Assembly: GCF_003254155.1 (NCBI RefSeq)
Contig: NZ_QKZI01000005.1
Coordinates: 1-64,000, forward strand
Length of the DNA stretch: 64,000 nucleotides
Source: Psychrobacillus insolitus
GTDB taxonomy: Bacteria > Bacillota > Bacilli > Bacillales_A > Planococcaceae
Reading direction: 5' to 3'
Below the pieces are notes generated by a model. The model searched no databases. It was not told the origin of the DNA and saw nothing but the letters and a program-made list of their open reading frames with translations. This document shows, piece by piece, positions 26,828-35,521 of the stretch (the first letter of the stretch is position 1; each line of letters begins with the position of its first letter). The position numbers were made by a program, and so were the translations under genes.

Positions 26828-27378
26828 GGAGTGGTTTTAAAAAGCTATTTATCGGATTTCTTTTCGTATTTTTGAAATTTCATATAATTGTGGATTTATT
26901 ACCAGACTTTATTGGCTACATTTTAATTTACAATGGCATCAAACAACTTGCGACTTTATCGTCGCAGTCTTACGATAAGTTAAAAGTTCTAACGATTGTT
27001 TTGGCCGTTGTTTCTGTACCTAACTTTTTTTTGAATGATCAAATAATCCAACAAAGCGAATGGTTAAGTTACTATCCTGTATTACTAAGTTTGTTAAAAG
27101 TAATTCTCGTATATTACTTATTTGATTTGCTTCGAGTGATTGCGAAGCTGCTCCCTTTTGAAGAAACGCTCCATGCTACGAATCGAATATTCTATTGGTA
27201 CATGGCGGTTAATCTCGGTTCCTTGTTGTGCCAATCTTTTATCATTAATGCACCGATGGATATTATGCTTTCAGTATCAGTTCTTATTGTTGTGCTCGGG
27301 TTGATTATAGAGATCGCTTTTCTGGTTTATTTGCGCAATATGCAAAAGAGATTTTCGAAAGATGAAATCATTGAATGA
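26824..27378 (+). CDS. Multi-pass membrane protein of unknown function
   Basis: 184 residues with about five membrane segments (about 10-35, 55-75, 82-105, 120-140, 147-170). It resembles small integral membrane proteins of Bacillales that sit beside a membrane-anchored partner, but I cannot name a family. ATGA overlap with the previous gene; a terminator follows 9 nt after the stop. Confidence 0.72.
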   Translation: MRSGFKKLFIGFLFVFLKFHIIVDLLPDFIGYILIYNGIKQLATLSSQSYDKLKVLTIVLAVVSVPNFFLNDQIIQQSEWLSYYPVLLSLLKVILVYYLFDLLRVIAKLLPFEETLHATNRIFYWYMAVNLGSLLCQSFIINAPMDIMLSVSVLIVVLGLIIEIAFLVYLRNMQKRFSKDEIIE

Positions 27379-27386
27379 CGTAGCTT

Positions 27387-27430
27387 AAACCAAAAGCCGA
27401 GGATGCTCTCCTCGGATTTTGGTTTATTTT
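27387..27430 (+). terminator. Terminator after the membrane-protein pair
   Basis: AAACCAAAA(G)CCGAGGA pairs with TCCTCGG(A)TTTTGGTTT; T-rich tail. Confidence 0.88.
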
Positions 27431-27460
27431 ACTTGCGTGAAAATAGACTTTTTTTGTTAT

Positions 27461-27580
27461 GTGGTCAGAAATTTATTTATCTGGTCACATTATTTTTTAT
27501 ACGGTCACAATTTTTCTTATCCGGTCACATTATTTTCTATCCGGTCTCATTCTCCCTTATACGGTCAGAAATCTAGTTAT
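27461..27580. repeat. Six tandem 20-bp units (TGACCGGATA array)
   Basis: Six consecutive units of exactly 20 bp, consensus nnGGTCAcannnnnnnTAT on the plus strand, for example CCGGTCACATTATTTTCTAT and ACGGTCACAATTTTTCTTAT. Read on the minus strand the core is ATA-spacer-TGTGACCGGATA. The array ends at the stop codon of the convergent fusion gene. The same core recurs at 50911-50995. Confidence 0.85.
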
Positions 27581-29139
27581 TCAGCGTGATAGGCCAGATA
27601 ATTATTTCGCCATTCCATAAATTTTGTCCATGCGACTTCGAAGTCTGGTTGGATACAGGAAATTTGTAGCAATCCTTTTTCCACTAAATAATCACTTCTA
27701 TAGTGTAGGTTAAAGCCTGACATACGCGCATCTTCTGCTAAATATGGGAAGTCATTTTCTTGCCATGTGAATATCATCGGATAATTATGATCTGTAAATA
27801 AATCGATTTGATGTTTAACAAGCTCTTCTTCGATAAAATGCATCCGCTTCTTTAAGAGCTCGAATCTAGTACCATCCTCATATGACATCAATGCTAGCTC
27901 TAAGCTGTGTATAAATTGTGAGGGCATTGTATGTGGAATGTTGGTATTTGTAGTTAAACCAATATCTAAATAAGTTGGAATCTGATTACTTGGTTGAATT
28001 TCTTCATTTGCAAATACAAATGCTAATCCACTCATTGTTCCAATTGCTTTACCACTCACACTAGTCGCTAAAAACACTCCGTCTAACCGAAACGGTAGCG
28101 CACCAAAAGAGCTTATGCAGTCCACGCATAGTAATACGTTGTATCGCTTACAGATTTCTACTATTTCTTCTAACTGATTAAGCATTCCTGTAGAGGTTTC
28201 CCCGTGAGTCATGAGTAGCCAACGATAATTTCCAGTAGCAAGCGTTTGTTCAACCCTGCCCAAGTCAAACCGTGTCCCCCATTCACATTCATGGATGTCA
28301 TAGCTTAATCTCCAACGTCGTGCTTGTCTCTCTAAACGCTCGCCAAATGCTCCATTTGTTAGGACGATTCCCTGTTCTCCAATATTATGTAACTGAGCAA
28401 TCATTGAATCGTTTGCTAGCGTGCCACTTCCGACTAGTAGATGGACATATTTGGCTCCACTAATAGTAGTTAATTGTTTCTGTACTCGTTCAAGCATTAC
28501 TTTAAATTCGTACGTTCGGTGGGATATTGGTTTCTCTAAAAATGCTCTTTGGATTCGTTCTGACTGCTGAACTGGCCCCGGATAAAAGGAATATTGCTTT
28601 GGCTTAAACTTTCCTGCCACCGATTTATCAAAACGCTCTCTTGTTAATACCATTGGAACGAATTTCGCTTCTTCCGTTCCTACAGGCTCTGCAAATGGTT
28701 CAAATCCTAACTGATTATATAATTTTTGCTCCAGAACAGTACCAGAAATAATAGCTGCCCAGTAACCACTTTCATACACATAGTCTGACAAAGATCTCGC
28801 TAAATGATAAAATACCCGTCCATTCCGATGAGCTTTATCTACCGCTAATAGACGAATCTCACAAATCTTTCCTTGCATTGCGTCTTTTGGAAGTAACGCT
28901 TCGACCGGGCCAAGTTTTTTGTCCAAGGAAAAGGGCCTTTCTGCACGAAAGGCAACCATTCCCGCTAACTCTTGATCCTTTAATACAATTACATATACGT
29001 TTTCAAGATGAAACTCATCGACTCGCATCCCACTCGGATCGGGCTCGTGTTGTGGTATTTCCTCCACAAATGTTTCATAGTTTAATCTCGCAATTGCTTC
29101 AAACTCTTTTTCTGTACGAGCAATTTTACACCAATACAT
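27577..29139 (-). CDS. Fusion of a GNAT/FeeM-like acyltransferase with a class V PLP aminotransferase
   Basis: 520 residues in two domains. Residues 1-165 are a GNAT-type fold (LNYETFVEEIP near 20; EIRLLAVDKAHRNGRVFYHL at 94-113, the acyl-CoA-binding region), reminiscent of LuxI/FeeM N-acyltransferases. Residues 180-520 are an aminotransferase class V domain: SFYPGPV at 184, GSGTLAND at 238, PLP-binding Asp340 in CVDCISSFG and Schiff-base Lys364 in SVSGKAIG. Class V relatives include PhnW and serine-pyruvate aminotransferases. ATG 29139 follows GGGGGAT; an ATG 15 nt earlier is an alternative. It is the last gene of an operon with an ABC-2 exporter. Substrate and product are unknown. Confidence 0.82.
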   Translation of the reverse strand: MYWCKIARTEKEFEAIARLNYETFVEEIPQHEPDPSGMRVDEFHLENVYVIVLKDQELAGMVAFRAERPFSLDKKLGPVEALLPKDAMQGKICEIRLLAVDKAHRNGRVFYHLARSLSDYVYESGYWAAIISGTVLEQKLYNQLGFEPFAEPVGTEEAKFVPMVLTRERFDKSVAGKFKPKQYSFYPGPVQQSERIQRAFLEKPISHRTYEFKVMLERVQKQLTTISGAKYVHLLVGSGTLANDSMIAQLHNIGEQGIVLTNGAFGERLERQARRWRLSYDIHECEWGTRFDLGRVEQTLATGNYRWLLMTHGETSTGMLNQLEEIVEICKRYNVLLCVDCISSFGALPFRLDGVFLATSVSGKAIGTMSGLAFVFANEEIQPSNQIPTYLDIGLTTNTNIPHTMPSQFIHSLELALMSYEDGTRFELLKKRMHFIEEELVKHQIDLFTDHNYPMIFTWQENDFPYLAEDARMSGFNLHYRSDYLVEKGLLQISCIQPDFEVAWTKFMEWRNNYLAYHAE

Positions 29140-29154
29140 CCCCGTATCCCCCAT

Positions 29155-30264
29155 CTATTCACTAGAATGATAGCGTTCTGTTCGCTTTTCTAATAAAGTA
29201 ATCCCCACTGCTAACATTATAACCGCTAATCCTACCATCATACTTAGATATGTCCAAACACTGCTTAGAGTTTCCTCGTATATAGTCACTCTTTTCAAAG
29301 CTTCCATTGCATAAAAAACAGGCGATATCCATTTCAAAACTAACATAACTTCTGATTCAACAATTTCAAGTGGCCAGTACGCTCCTCCAATCATCGCGAA
29401 AGCAACTGCAAGCAATGAAATAATAACACTGCTCTGACTCACCGTTTTCACAAGCGAGATGACGAATATAGAAATTGCCATCACCAGTAACACATAGAAA
29501 GCGGAAATAACTACTACCTTCCAGAAACCTCCATACATATTGACACCTAAAATATATCGAAACATCGAAATAACTAATAAAATTTGCACGAATCCAATAA
29601 CATAACTGAAGGATAAATGCCCAAAATACAATTGAAATCTGCTCACGGAAGCTAGTTTTAAGCGGTTCCATATGCCAGATTGTTTATCTTCTAATATAAA
29701 TTGTACATTAATCGAAATCGTATAAAAAACGAAAAATAGCATAAATCCAAATAATCCTTGTAGGGCATTATCATATCTGAAAATTTGTGATGCATCCATG
29801 GCATCCACCTTAACTTGAAATGCTTCATTTTCTTCTAGACTTTTTTCAATCTCCACCCAAGTACTTTCTCCACTTGCCTGAATTACCTGATCTTTGAAAG
29901 CAAGCTCATTAAACTTAGACTCTATCGCAAGTGATAGACTTCTGACCGTATCTGATTCTGTCCCGGCAAATACAGAATAAGTATCCTCATTAATTAATAC
30001 GCCTATCGTATCCATATCTTCATTTACTTTGAGTAATAGCTCATTTTTGGTCATTTTATGAAAAGTATAGCCTTCTACTTCATTTAACTCTTTCCAAACT
30101 TCTTGACTCTTTCCTGATTCATCCAAGGCAACATAGATATTCGTCGTTCCGTTACTGGAGCTACCTAAAACATAGGCCATTACTACGGTCATCAATGTCA
30201 TGAAAATTAGCAATAAAGGCTTTCGCTTCAAGCTTTGCAGTCTAGCAATCCAAATTCCTGTCAT
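29155..30264 (-). CDS. ABC-2 type exporter permease (YfiN/LnrN-like)
   Basis: 369 residues: one N-terminal membrane segment (about 15-35), a large extracytoplasmic domain (about 40-165), then five membrane segments (about 170-360). This is the ABC2_membrane_3 layout of antibiotic exporters such as B. subtilis LnrN. The ATG at 30264 overlaps the previous stop (ATGA) and follows AGAGGTG. With the other permease and the ATPase it should form a heteromeric exporter. Confidence 0.85.
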   Translation of the reverse strand: MTGIWIARLQSLKRKPLLLIFMTLMTVVMAYVLGSSSNGTTNIYVALDESGKSQEVWKELNEVEGYTFHKMTKNELLLKVNEDMDTIGVLINEDTYSVFAGTESDTVRSLSLAIESKFNELAFKDQVIQASGESTWVEIEKSLEENEAFQVKVDAMDASQIFRYDNALQGLFGFMLFFVFYTISINVQFILEDKQSGIWNRLKLASVSRFQLYFGHLSFSYVIGFVQILLVISMFRYILGVNMYGGFWKVVVISAFYVLLVMAISIFVISLVKTVSQSSVIISLLAVAFAMIGGAYWPLEIVESEVMLVLKWISPVFYAMEALKRVTIYEETLSSVWTYLSMMVGLAVIMLAVGITLLEKRTERYHSSE

Positions 30265-31535
30265 ACCGTTACACCTCTTCTCGGAAACAATACTATGGCT
30301 AGCAGAACACATAAGCTAACATAGCCATATAAAACAGCCATAAACGGCCATATAACCGCTAGCTCCTCCCCCTTTTGAATCGACAAAATCGCTGTCATCG
30401 CGGCTCCATTTGGTGTAAAGTCCCCTATATTTGCTAGTGTTTCAGAAATATCTCCAATATTGATAAAAGATCCTCCAAGGAAAGCAAATATCGATACAAC
30501 AAATCCATTAAAGGCATTCAAAATTCCATCTGACTTTGATCGGAACTGTAAAGTGGTTAATAGAGCAGCAAGTCCTCCGACAAATATGCTATAACTGAGG
30601 ACAATAACAATCATTCCTTCTAGTCCAATCCATTCAATTTTTAAAGCAAATTTACCATATGAAAGCATTATAATTTGTTGCACAAGAGCTACTAACGTCC
30701 CCGTGATGAAAATAGATAGTGTATATAGAGTAGAAGAGACTCCAGCTAAGATAAGGCGGTCATATACTTTCCATTGAACTTCCTGTAGAGCGAATCCCGC
30801 TAAAAATGCCGGAACATATAACGCAAACATCACAAGCATTCCAACTGTGTAATAAATAGAAGAAGGAATTTCTCGTTCATGATCCTCTAAAACTTGTTCC
30901 ACTTTCTCTACTTTTTTCGTATTCCCCATCACTTCTTCTATAGGTAAACCCGCTTTTGATAGAGCAAGCGATTGTGTAAATCCATATTGCCACTCAGAAA
31001 TAACGGATTGAATAATAGATGCCCGAATTTCATTCTCTTGGCTTAAATACAAGTCTAAATCGGGTTCTATCTGTTTATCAAAGTAAGCAGATTTAACATA
31101 ATTTAAGCGAAAACTTGGCGGTACTGATAAAATTCCATCCACTTCTTTGTCTTGACGAATCGTATCCAAATCTTCAGGTTTCTTATGTACAACTGAAATG
31201 TATTTTTCTATTTCACTGGATGCCAAAATATTGTTTTCAAGAAGTTGAATTGGATTATTATTTTCTATTTGAGTAAGTAAAGCTTCTAACGGGGGACCTA
31301 TTATGCCTTCCTTTTCAAGAAATTCTTGAATAGAAGCTTTTTCTTTTTCCCATGTAGATTCATCTACTAAAACTAGTCTCGCTTGAATCGCTTCTTCCGC
31401 TCCATTATCCATGACTCCAGCAAGTGCCAGGGAAAGAATTGTGATTAATACAATAGGCATAACTAATAAAATGATTAGTGGTTGTTTATTGCGGATAAGC
31501 ATTTTCATTTGTTTTCCAATCAAACTAAACAACAT
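30261..31535 (-). CDS. ABC-2 type exporter permease (YfiM/LnrM-like)
   Basis: 424 residues with the same plan: N-terminal membrane segment (about 18-40), a long external domain (about 45-225), and five or six C-terminal membrane segments. It follows the ATPase gene by 12 nt, with AGGGAGG before ATG. Likely the second half of the membrane dimer. Confidence 0.85.
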   Translation of the reverse strand: MLFSLIGKQMKMLIRNKQPLIILLVMPIVLITILSLALAGVMDNGAEEAIQARLVLVDESTWEKEKASIQEFLEKEGIIGPPLEALLTQIENNNPIQLLENNILASSEIEKYISVVHKKPEDLDTIRQDKEVDGILSVPPSFRLNYVKSAYFDKQIEPDLDLYLSQENEIRASIIQSVISEWQYGFTQSLALSKAGLPIEEVMGNTKKVEKVEQVLEDHEREIPSSIYYTVGMLVMFALYVPAFLAGFALQEVQWKVYDRLILAGVSSTLYTLSIFITGTLVALVQQIIMLSYGKFALKIEWIGLEGMIVIVLSYSIFVGGLAALLTTLQFRSKSDGILNAFNGFVVSIFAFLGGSFINIGDISETLANIGDFTPNGAAMTAILSIQKGEELAVIWPFMAVLYGYVSLCVLLAIVLFPRRGVTV

Positions 31536-31547
31536 TTCGTTTCCTCC

Positions 31548-32477
31548 CTAGTCTCTCAGTGCTCTTCCTGTTAAATTTAAAAATACATCCTCGAGCGTTG
31601 GTATTTTTACGATTGCAGAGGTGATCATTACATCATTATTTGCAGCTAGTGCAAATATTGTTGCTAGGGGCTCCTCGCTTTTAGCCAGAGTGACAGTGAG
31701 CAAATCTTCTTCCTTTCTAACTGTAGCTTTAGGAAATTGATTGATTAATGCTGATTCAAATTTTGTCGATAGTATGTGTGCTTTCAATTCTATTGTTTGA
31801 TTGTCTGAAACGAGTGATTTCAGCTCATCTTTTGTTCCATGAGCGATGATTGCCCCCTGATCCATAATGTAGATTTTGTCACAGAGCAACTCTACTTCTT
31901 CCATATAGTGGCTCGTGTACAAAAGAGTCATTCCTTCTTCTACTAGCTGTTTTACAGTATCAAGAATGTAAGCTCTCGATTGAGGGTCAATCCCTACAGT
32001 TGGCTCATCCATTATTAAGATGGACGGCTTATGTAAAAGTGCAGCTCCAATGTTTAGACGTCGCTTCATACCACCAGAAAAGGTTTTTACGATATCTTTT
32101 TGGCGATCTGTTAATCCTATTTTCTGTAGGACCTCTTCAATCCTTTCATTCAACGTTGGCCCTTTTAATCCATAAATACGGCCGAAAAAGGCTAGGTTTT
32201 CTCTTGCTGAAAGTTCAGGATATAATGCAATTTCCTGTGGTACAATTCCAAGCACTTTGCGAAGAGATTCTGGATTTTTCGTAATAGATACTCCTTGCCA
32301 TTCCACATCACCGCTTGTTGGCATTATTAAAGATGAAAGCATCGAAATGGTAGTTGATTTTCCGGCACCATTTGGACCAATTAATCCCACAGATTCTCCT
32401 GCTTCGAGTTGCATATTCACTTGCCTTACGACTTCTTTTGTTTTGAATTTCTTATGAAGATTGATTGCTTGAAGCAT
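31548..32477 (-). CDS. ABC transporter ATP-binding protein (DrrA/LnrL type)
   Basis: 309 residues. Walker A GPNGAGKST (near 35), Q loop in GIVPQEIAL, signature FSGGMKRR (near 135), Walker B LIMDEPTVGID, and the His switch TSHYMEE. The C-terminal ~90 residues form the extra domain usual for drug-exporting ATPases. AAGGAGATGGGAG precedes ATG. First gene of the operon; B. subtilis LnrLMN is the nearest analogue I know, but no LnrJK-type two-component system is next to it. Confidence 0.88.
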   Translation of the reverse strand: MLQAINLHKKFKTKEVVRQVNMQLEAGESVGLIGPNGAGKSTTISMLSSLIMPTSGDVEWQGVSITKNPESLRKVLGIVPQEIALYPELSARENLAFFGRIYGLKGPTLNERIEEVLQKIGLTDRQKDIVKTFSGGMKRRLNIGAALLHKPSILIMDEPTVGIDPQSRAYILDTVKQLVEEGMTLLYTSHYMEEVELLCDKIYIMDQGAIIAHGTKDELKSLVSDNQTIELKAHILSTKFESALINQFPKATVRKEEDLLTVTLAKSEEPLATIFALAANNDVMITSAIVKIPTLEDVFLNLTGRALRD

Positions 32478-32508
32478 TCTCCCATCTCCTTAGAACATAG
32501 TTAAGTAA

Positions 32509-32517
32509 AGTATAGCA
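32509..32517 (-). promoter_or_regulatory. Extended -10 promoter of the exporter/fusion operon
   Basis: The minus strand reads TGCTATACT (TGn plus TATACT), about 35 nt before the ATPase start. No good -35 is seen at 17 nt, which is tolerated with an extended -10. Confidence 0.55.
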
Positions 32518-32654
32518 AACTATTAATGTAATTTATGTAAGCATTTGTTTAAATATTTTGTAAATTATATATGAAAAGCGCTAAAGCGTTCTTTTTCTAT
32601 ATGGATTTTCACGGTTCGCTTTGGACGAAACTTATTGTCATAGAATAAACGAGA

Positions 32655-32703
32655 AAAAGATCGAGGAGCTACGTGACTGCGTCACGTAGCTCCTCGATCT
32701 TTT
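32655..32703. repeat. Long hairpin of the GTGAC-core family (copy 2)
   Basis: A perfect 23-bp inverted repeat (AAAAGATCGAGGAGCTACGT plus GAC) around the loop TGC. It follows the head motif ending AATAAACGAGA. Confidence 0.9.
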
Positions 32704-33119
32704 CGGTCATCCTATTACGTTTGTTTATCCGTCGCTCTCCTAAAACATCAAAGGAAAAAGGGCAAATGCTTTGGGTAATAAAAGAAGAAATCCTTTTCTA
32801 CATAGTAAAGTGCGCCTGAAGATGCAATTTCAGGCGCCATCCGATTTTCTATAAAATAATACTTCCTTATTTTTATAGAAGAGTTCCTTGTCTACATAAG
32901 TTACTAGAAGAAAATAAGATTCTGTTTAGAAGTGGTTCAAAAAAGTGGAGAAGCATTCATCCAAGTAAGACGTGACATGAAAGCCGAAATATCATCTTCG
33001 GCGTCCACTTTAGGTAAGCATGCGGCTCCTCTCTTCTTAACCAAAGCTTTCACACAATGATTACGATTATTTTTGGAGAGCGGCGGACGATCGTAAGCTA
33101 CATGATTACTAAAAAGAGG

Positions 33120-33160
33120 AGGAGCTGAAGAAAGTGACGCAGTCATTTTCTTCAGCTCCT
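33120..33160. repeat. Long hairpin of the GTGAC-core family (copy 3)
   Basis: AGGAGCTGAAGAAAGTGAC and GTCATTTTCTTCAGCTCCT pair over 19 bp with one G-T wobble around GCA. Flanks resemble those of copy 2 but inverted. Confidence 0.88.
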
Positions 33161-33677
33161 ATTTTTCTTTTAAGTTAAAATGTAAGTCTTTCGTACTGTC
33201 CAGAGCGATCTAACAAAAATCGCAAAAACTGTTTTCGAAGTCGAGGAAATTCTTATACTTTCTTATCTTTTAAGAAAACCACTTGAGCTCACTTTTCTAA
33301 ACGGACGTTTTTAATTCGCCTTGTACAAAATTTATGGTAGCAAGATAATTGATAAAAACAGTAAATGAGCAAAAATGGCATACGACATAATTTAAAATAA
33401 GTGCGAATATAGTAGAAAAGTCGCTTTTTGCACTTATTTACAGATATGTCGTATATTCATTTTGTTCTTTTTATTAAACTAAGAAAATCCGTATAGCATC
33501 TTTTTTCTATATGAATTTTTACGGTTCGCTTTGGAAAATAAATAAAGAGTTCCTATTAAAAGTACTGCTACGTTAAGAAGAATAAAGAATGTATCCCTAG
33601 CTTATCTCTTCTTTCCACTTCTAATATCAGCTATACTAGAAATTATACTTATTAGTTTTTCCTTAGGAGATGTTTGA

Positions 33678-35132
33678 GTGACAATTAATATAATCAATTT
33701 AGTCATTACCGCTGTTCTTTTTCTTAATATTTTTCTTGCACTAACTTTAATATTTTTAGAACGAAGAGATGCATCTGCTACTTGGGCTTGGATTATGATT
33801 TTATTTTTTATACCAATTGTGGGATTTGGGATCTATTTATTATTCGGTAGAAAGTTAAGAAGAAAGCACTTATTCCGATGGGAAGGGAAAAAGAAAGTTG
33901 GGATCGATACACTCATTGAGTTCCAAATGGAAGCTATTGAGGATGATTCATTTGATTTCCGATTAGATGATGCAAGTCATTATAAAGAATTAATCATTAT
34001 GCATTTGCAAAATAATCAGGCTGTACTGACACAAGACAATCAAGTTGACATTTTTATCGATGGGCGAGAAAAGTTTGATGCACTTATGGAAGATTTAAAA
34101 AACGCAAAAAATCATATTCATATTCAATATTATATTTTCCGTCTAGATAATCTCGGAAATAGTATTTACAATATTTTATTAGAAAAAGTGAAACAAGGAG
34201 TCGAAGTTCGCGTTCTATATGACGCTATGGGCTCACGGTCGCTAAGAAAACGGCATTTTAAAGAATTCATTGATCTTGGTGGTCAAGTCGAAGTGTTCTT
34301 CCCTTCCATCTTCCCTTTGATCAATCCACGGATGAACTATCGAAATCACCGTAAAATTGTCGTAATTGATGGTCGTATTGGTTATATAGGTGGATTTAAT
34401 GTTGGGGATGAATATTTAGGTTTAGATAAGAAGTTTGGATATTGGAGAGATACACATTTGCGTATTGAAGGGAGTTCCGTACATCCACTTCAAACACGTT
34501 TTATACTCGATTGGAACCAAGCTTCTGCAGATCAAGATATTGAGTACTCAGATAGATTCTTTCCTGCAATTCCGATGAAAGGTTCCGTTGGATTACAAAT
34601 TGTGTCAAGTGGACCTGACTCTGAATGGGAGCAGATTAAAAATGGATATCTGAAGTTATTAATGATGGCTAAGAAATATATTTATATTCAATCTCCATAC
34701 TTCATACCTGATGCAAGCTTTATGGATACACTCCGTATCGCATGTTTATCCGGCATTGATGTACGCATAATGATACCAAATAAACCTGACCATATTTTTG
34801 TTTATTGGGCTACATATTCTTACGTTGGAGAGCTTATTAGAGCTGGAGCAAAGGTATACATTTATCAAAATGGATTCTTACATACAAAAATGATTGTTAT
34901 TGATGACGAGGCTTCTACCGTAGGAACAGCGAATATTGATGTACGTAGTTTCAAGTTAAACTTTGAGGTTAATGCTTTTATATATGATCGTACAACTTCT
35001 CATCAATTAGCAGAGATTTTCGAAGAAGATATGCAATTATCCACGGAGCTTACTTGGGAACTCTACCAAGAAAGATCCAAAAAAATTATGTTCAAAGAAT
35101 CTATCGCAAGGTTAATTTCGCCAATATTATAA
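33678..35132 (+). CDS. cls: Cardiolipin synthase
   Basis: 484 residues, phospholipase D superfamily. Two N-terminal membrane segments (about 5-25 and 35-58) precede two HKD motifs: NHRKIVVIDG (near 220) and HTKMIVIDD (near 400), each with a downstream GxxN. It condenses two phosphatidylglycerols into cardiolipin at the membrane. GTG start with AGGAGAT about 8 nt upstream; length is typical for Bacillus ClsA. Confidence 0.93.
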   Translation: MTINIINLVITAVLFLNIFLALTLIFLERRDASATWAWIMILFFIPIVGFGIYLLFGRKLRRKHLFRWEGKKKVGIDTLIEFQMEAIEDDSFDFRLDDASHYKELIIMHLQNNQAVLTQDNQVDIFIDGREKFDALMEDLKNAKNHIHIQYYIFRLDNLGNSIYNILLEKVKQGVEVRVLYDAMGSRSLRKRHFKEFIDLGGQVEVFFPSIFPLINPRMNYRNHRKIVVIDGRIGYIGGFNVGDEYLGLDKKFGYWRDTHLRIEGSSVHPLQTRFILDWNQASADQDIEYSDRFFPAIPMKGSVGLQIVSSGPDSEWEQIKNGYLKLLMMAKKYIYIQSPYFIPDASFMDTLRIACLSGIDVRIMIPNKPDHIFVYWATYSYVGELIRAGAKVYIYQNGFLHTKMIVIDDEASTVGTANIDVRSFKLNFEVNAFIYDRTTSHQLAEIFEEDMQLSTELTWELYQERSKKIMFKESIARLISPIL

Positions 35133-35167
35133 AGAGGCTTCCGCTATTCGCGGAAACCTCTTTTTTT
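35131..35167 (+). terminator. Terminator after cls
   Basis: AAAGAGG(C)TTCCGC pairs with GCGGAA(A)CCTCTTT around TATTC; T run follows. Confidence 0.92.
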
Positions 35168-35169
35168 AG

Positions 35170-35488
35170 GTTCTTTATCAAATGTCCTTGGTGAGGAATT
35201 TTAGTCGGCTATAATTAATTTATTTATCACGGGACTGTCCAGAAAGTCAGTAAAACTGTTTTTTTTAAGCAGTCTTTTTTTCTATATCCATTTAAACTTA
35301 AGTTCCCTATATTTTCTTTGCTGACTTTCGTTACGAGCGGCGACTCCGGTGGGATTAGCGTGACAGGTGAGACCCCACAGGAGCGCGGTTTTCGCGGGCG
35401 AGGAAGCTCACCGCACGCCCCACGGAAAGCGTCCGCTCGGAACGAAATCAGCGCGGATCAGGATTTCACCAACGTCATATATTGTACA
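35170..35488 (+). repeat. Long palindromic dispersed repeat, copy A
   Basis: About 320 bp, the inverted counterpart of 53246-53581. Order on the plus strand: GACAT/TAGTCGGCTATAATTAATT end, GGACTGTCCAGAAAGTCAGT, then a GC-rich palindromic core of ~130 bp bounded by GCTGACTTTCGTTACGAGCG and CGCTCGGAACGAAATCAGC. The core GC content is far above its surroundings. Apparent frames across it (35318-35509) are not genes. This core type is common in Bacillales intergenic DNA as I remember. Confidence 0.88.
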
Positions 35489-35521
35489 TACTTTTTTATT
35501 ACACAGTAAACTATAAAACCT

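Larger units (their letters stand above)
32530..33677. other. Repeat-filled intergenic region, no credible gene
   Basis: About 1.1 kb between the exporter operon and cls. It holds a dispersed head motif (32608-32655), two long hairpins in opposite orientation (32655-32703 and 33120-33160) with related flanks (TCCGTCGCTCTCC near 32729; its complement near 33077), a second hairpin GGCGCC-type near 32812-32838 (TGCGCCTGAA/TTTCAGGCGCC), and degenerate heads near 33310 and 33520. Short frames here (for example 32937-33146) look like by-products of the repeats. Confidence 0.7.

Noticed and set aside
27461-27580. CRISPR array
   Set aside because: Units are 20 bp with no long identical repeat and no separate spacers, and no cas gene is near.
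32937-33146. 69-codon frame on the minus strand in the repeat-filled gap
   Set aside because: It runs through a hairpin of the GTGAC family, has no homology I recognise and no start signals.
35318-35509. Open frame across the GC-rich repeat (and its twin at 53214-53402)
   Set aside because: The frame comes from the palindromic repeat core, differs between copies, and has no ribosome site.
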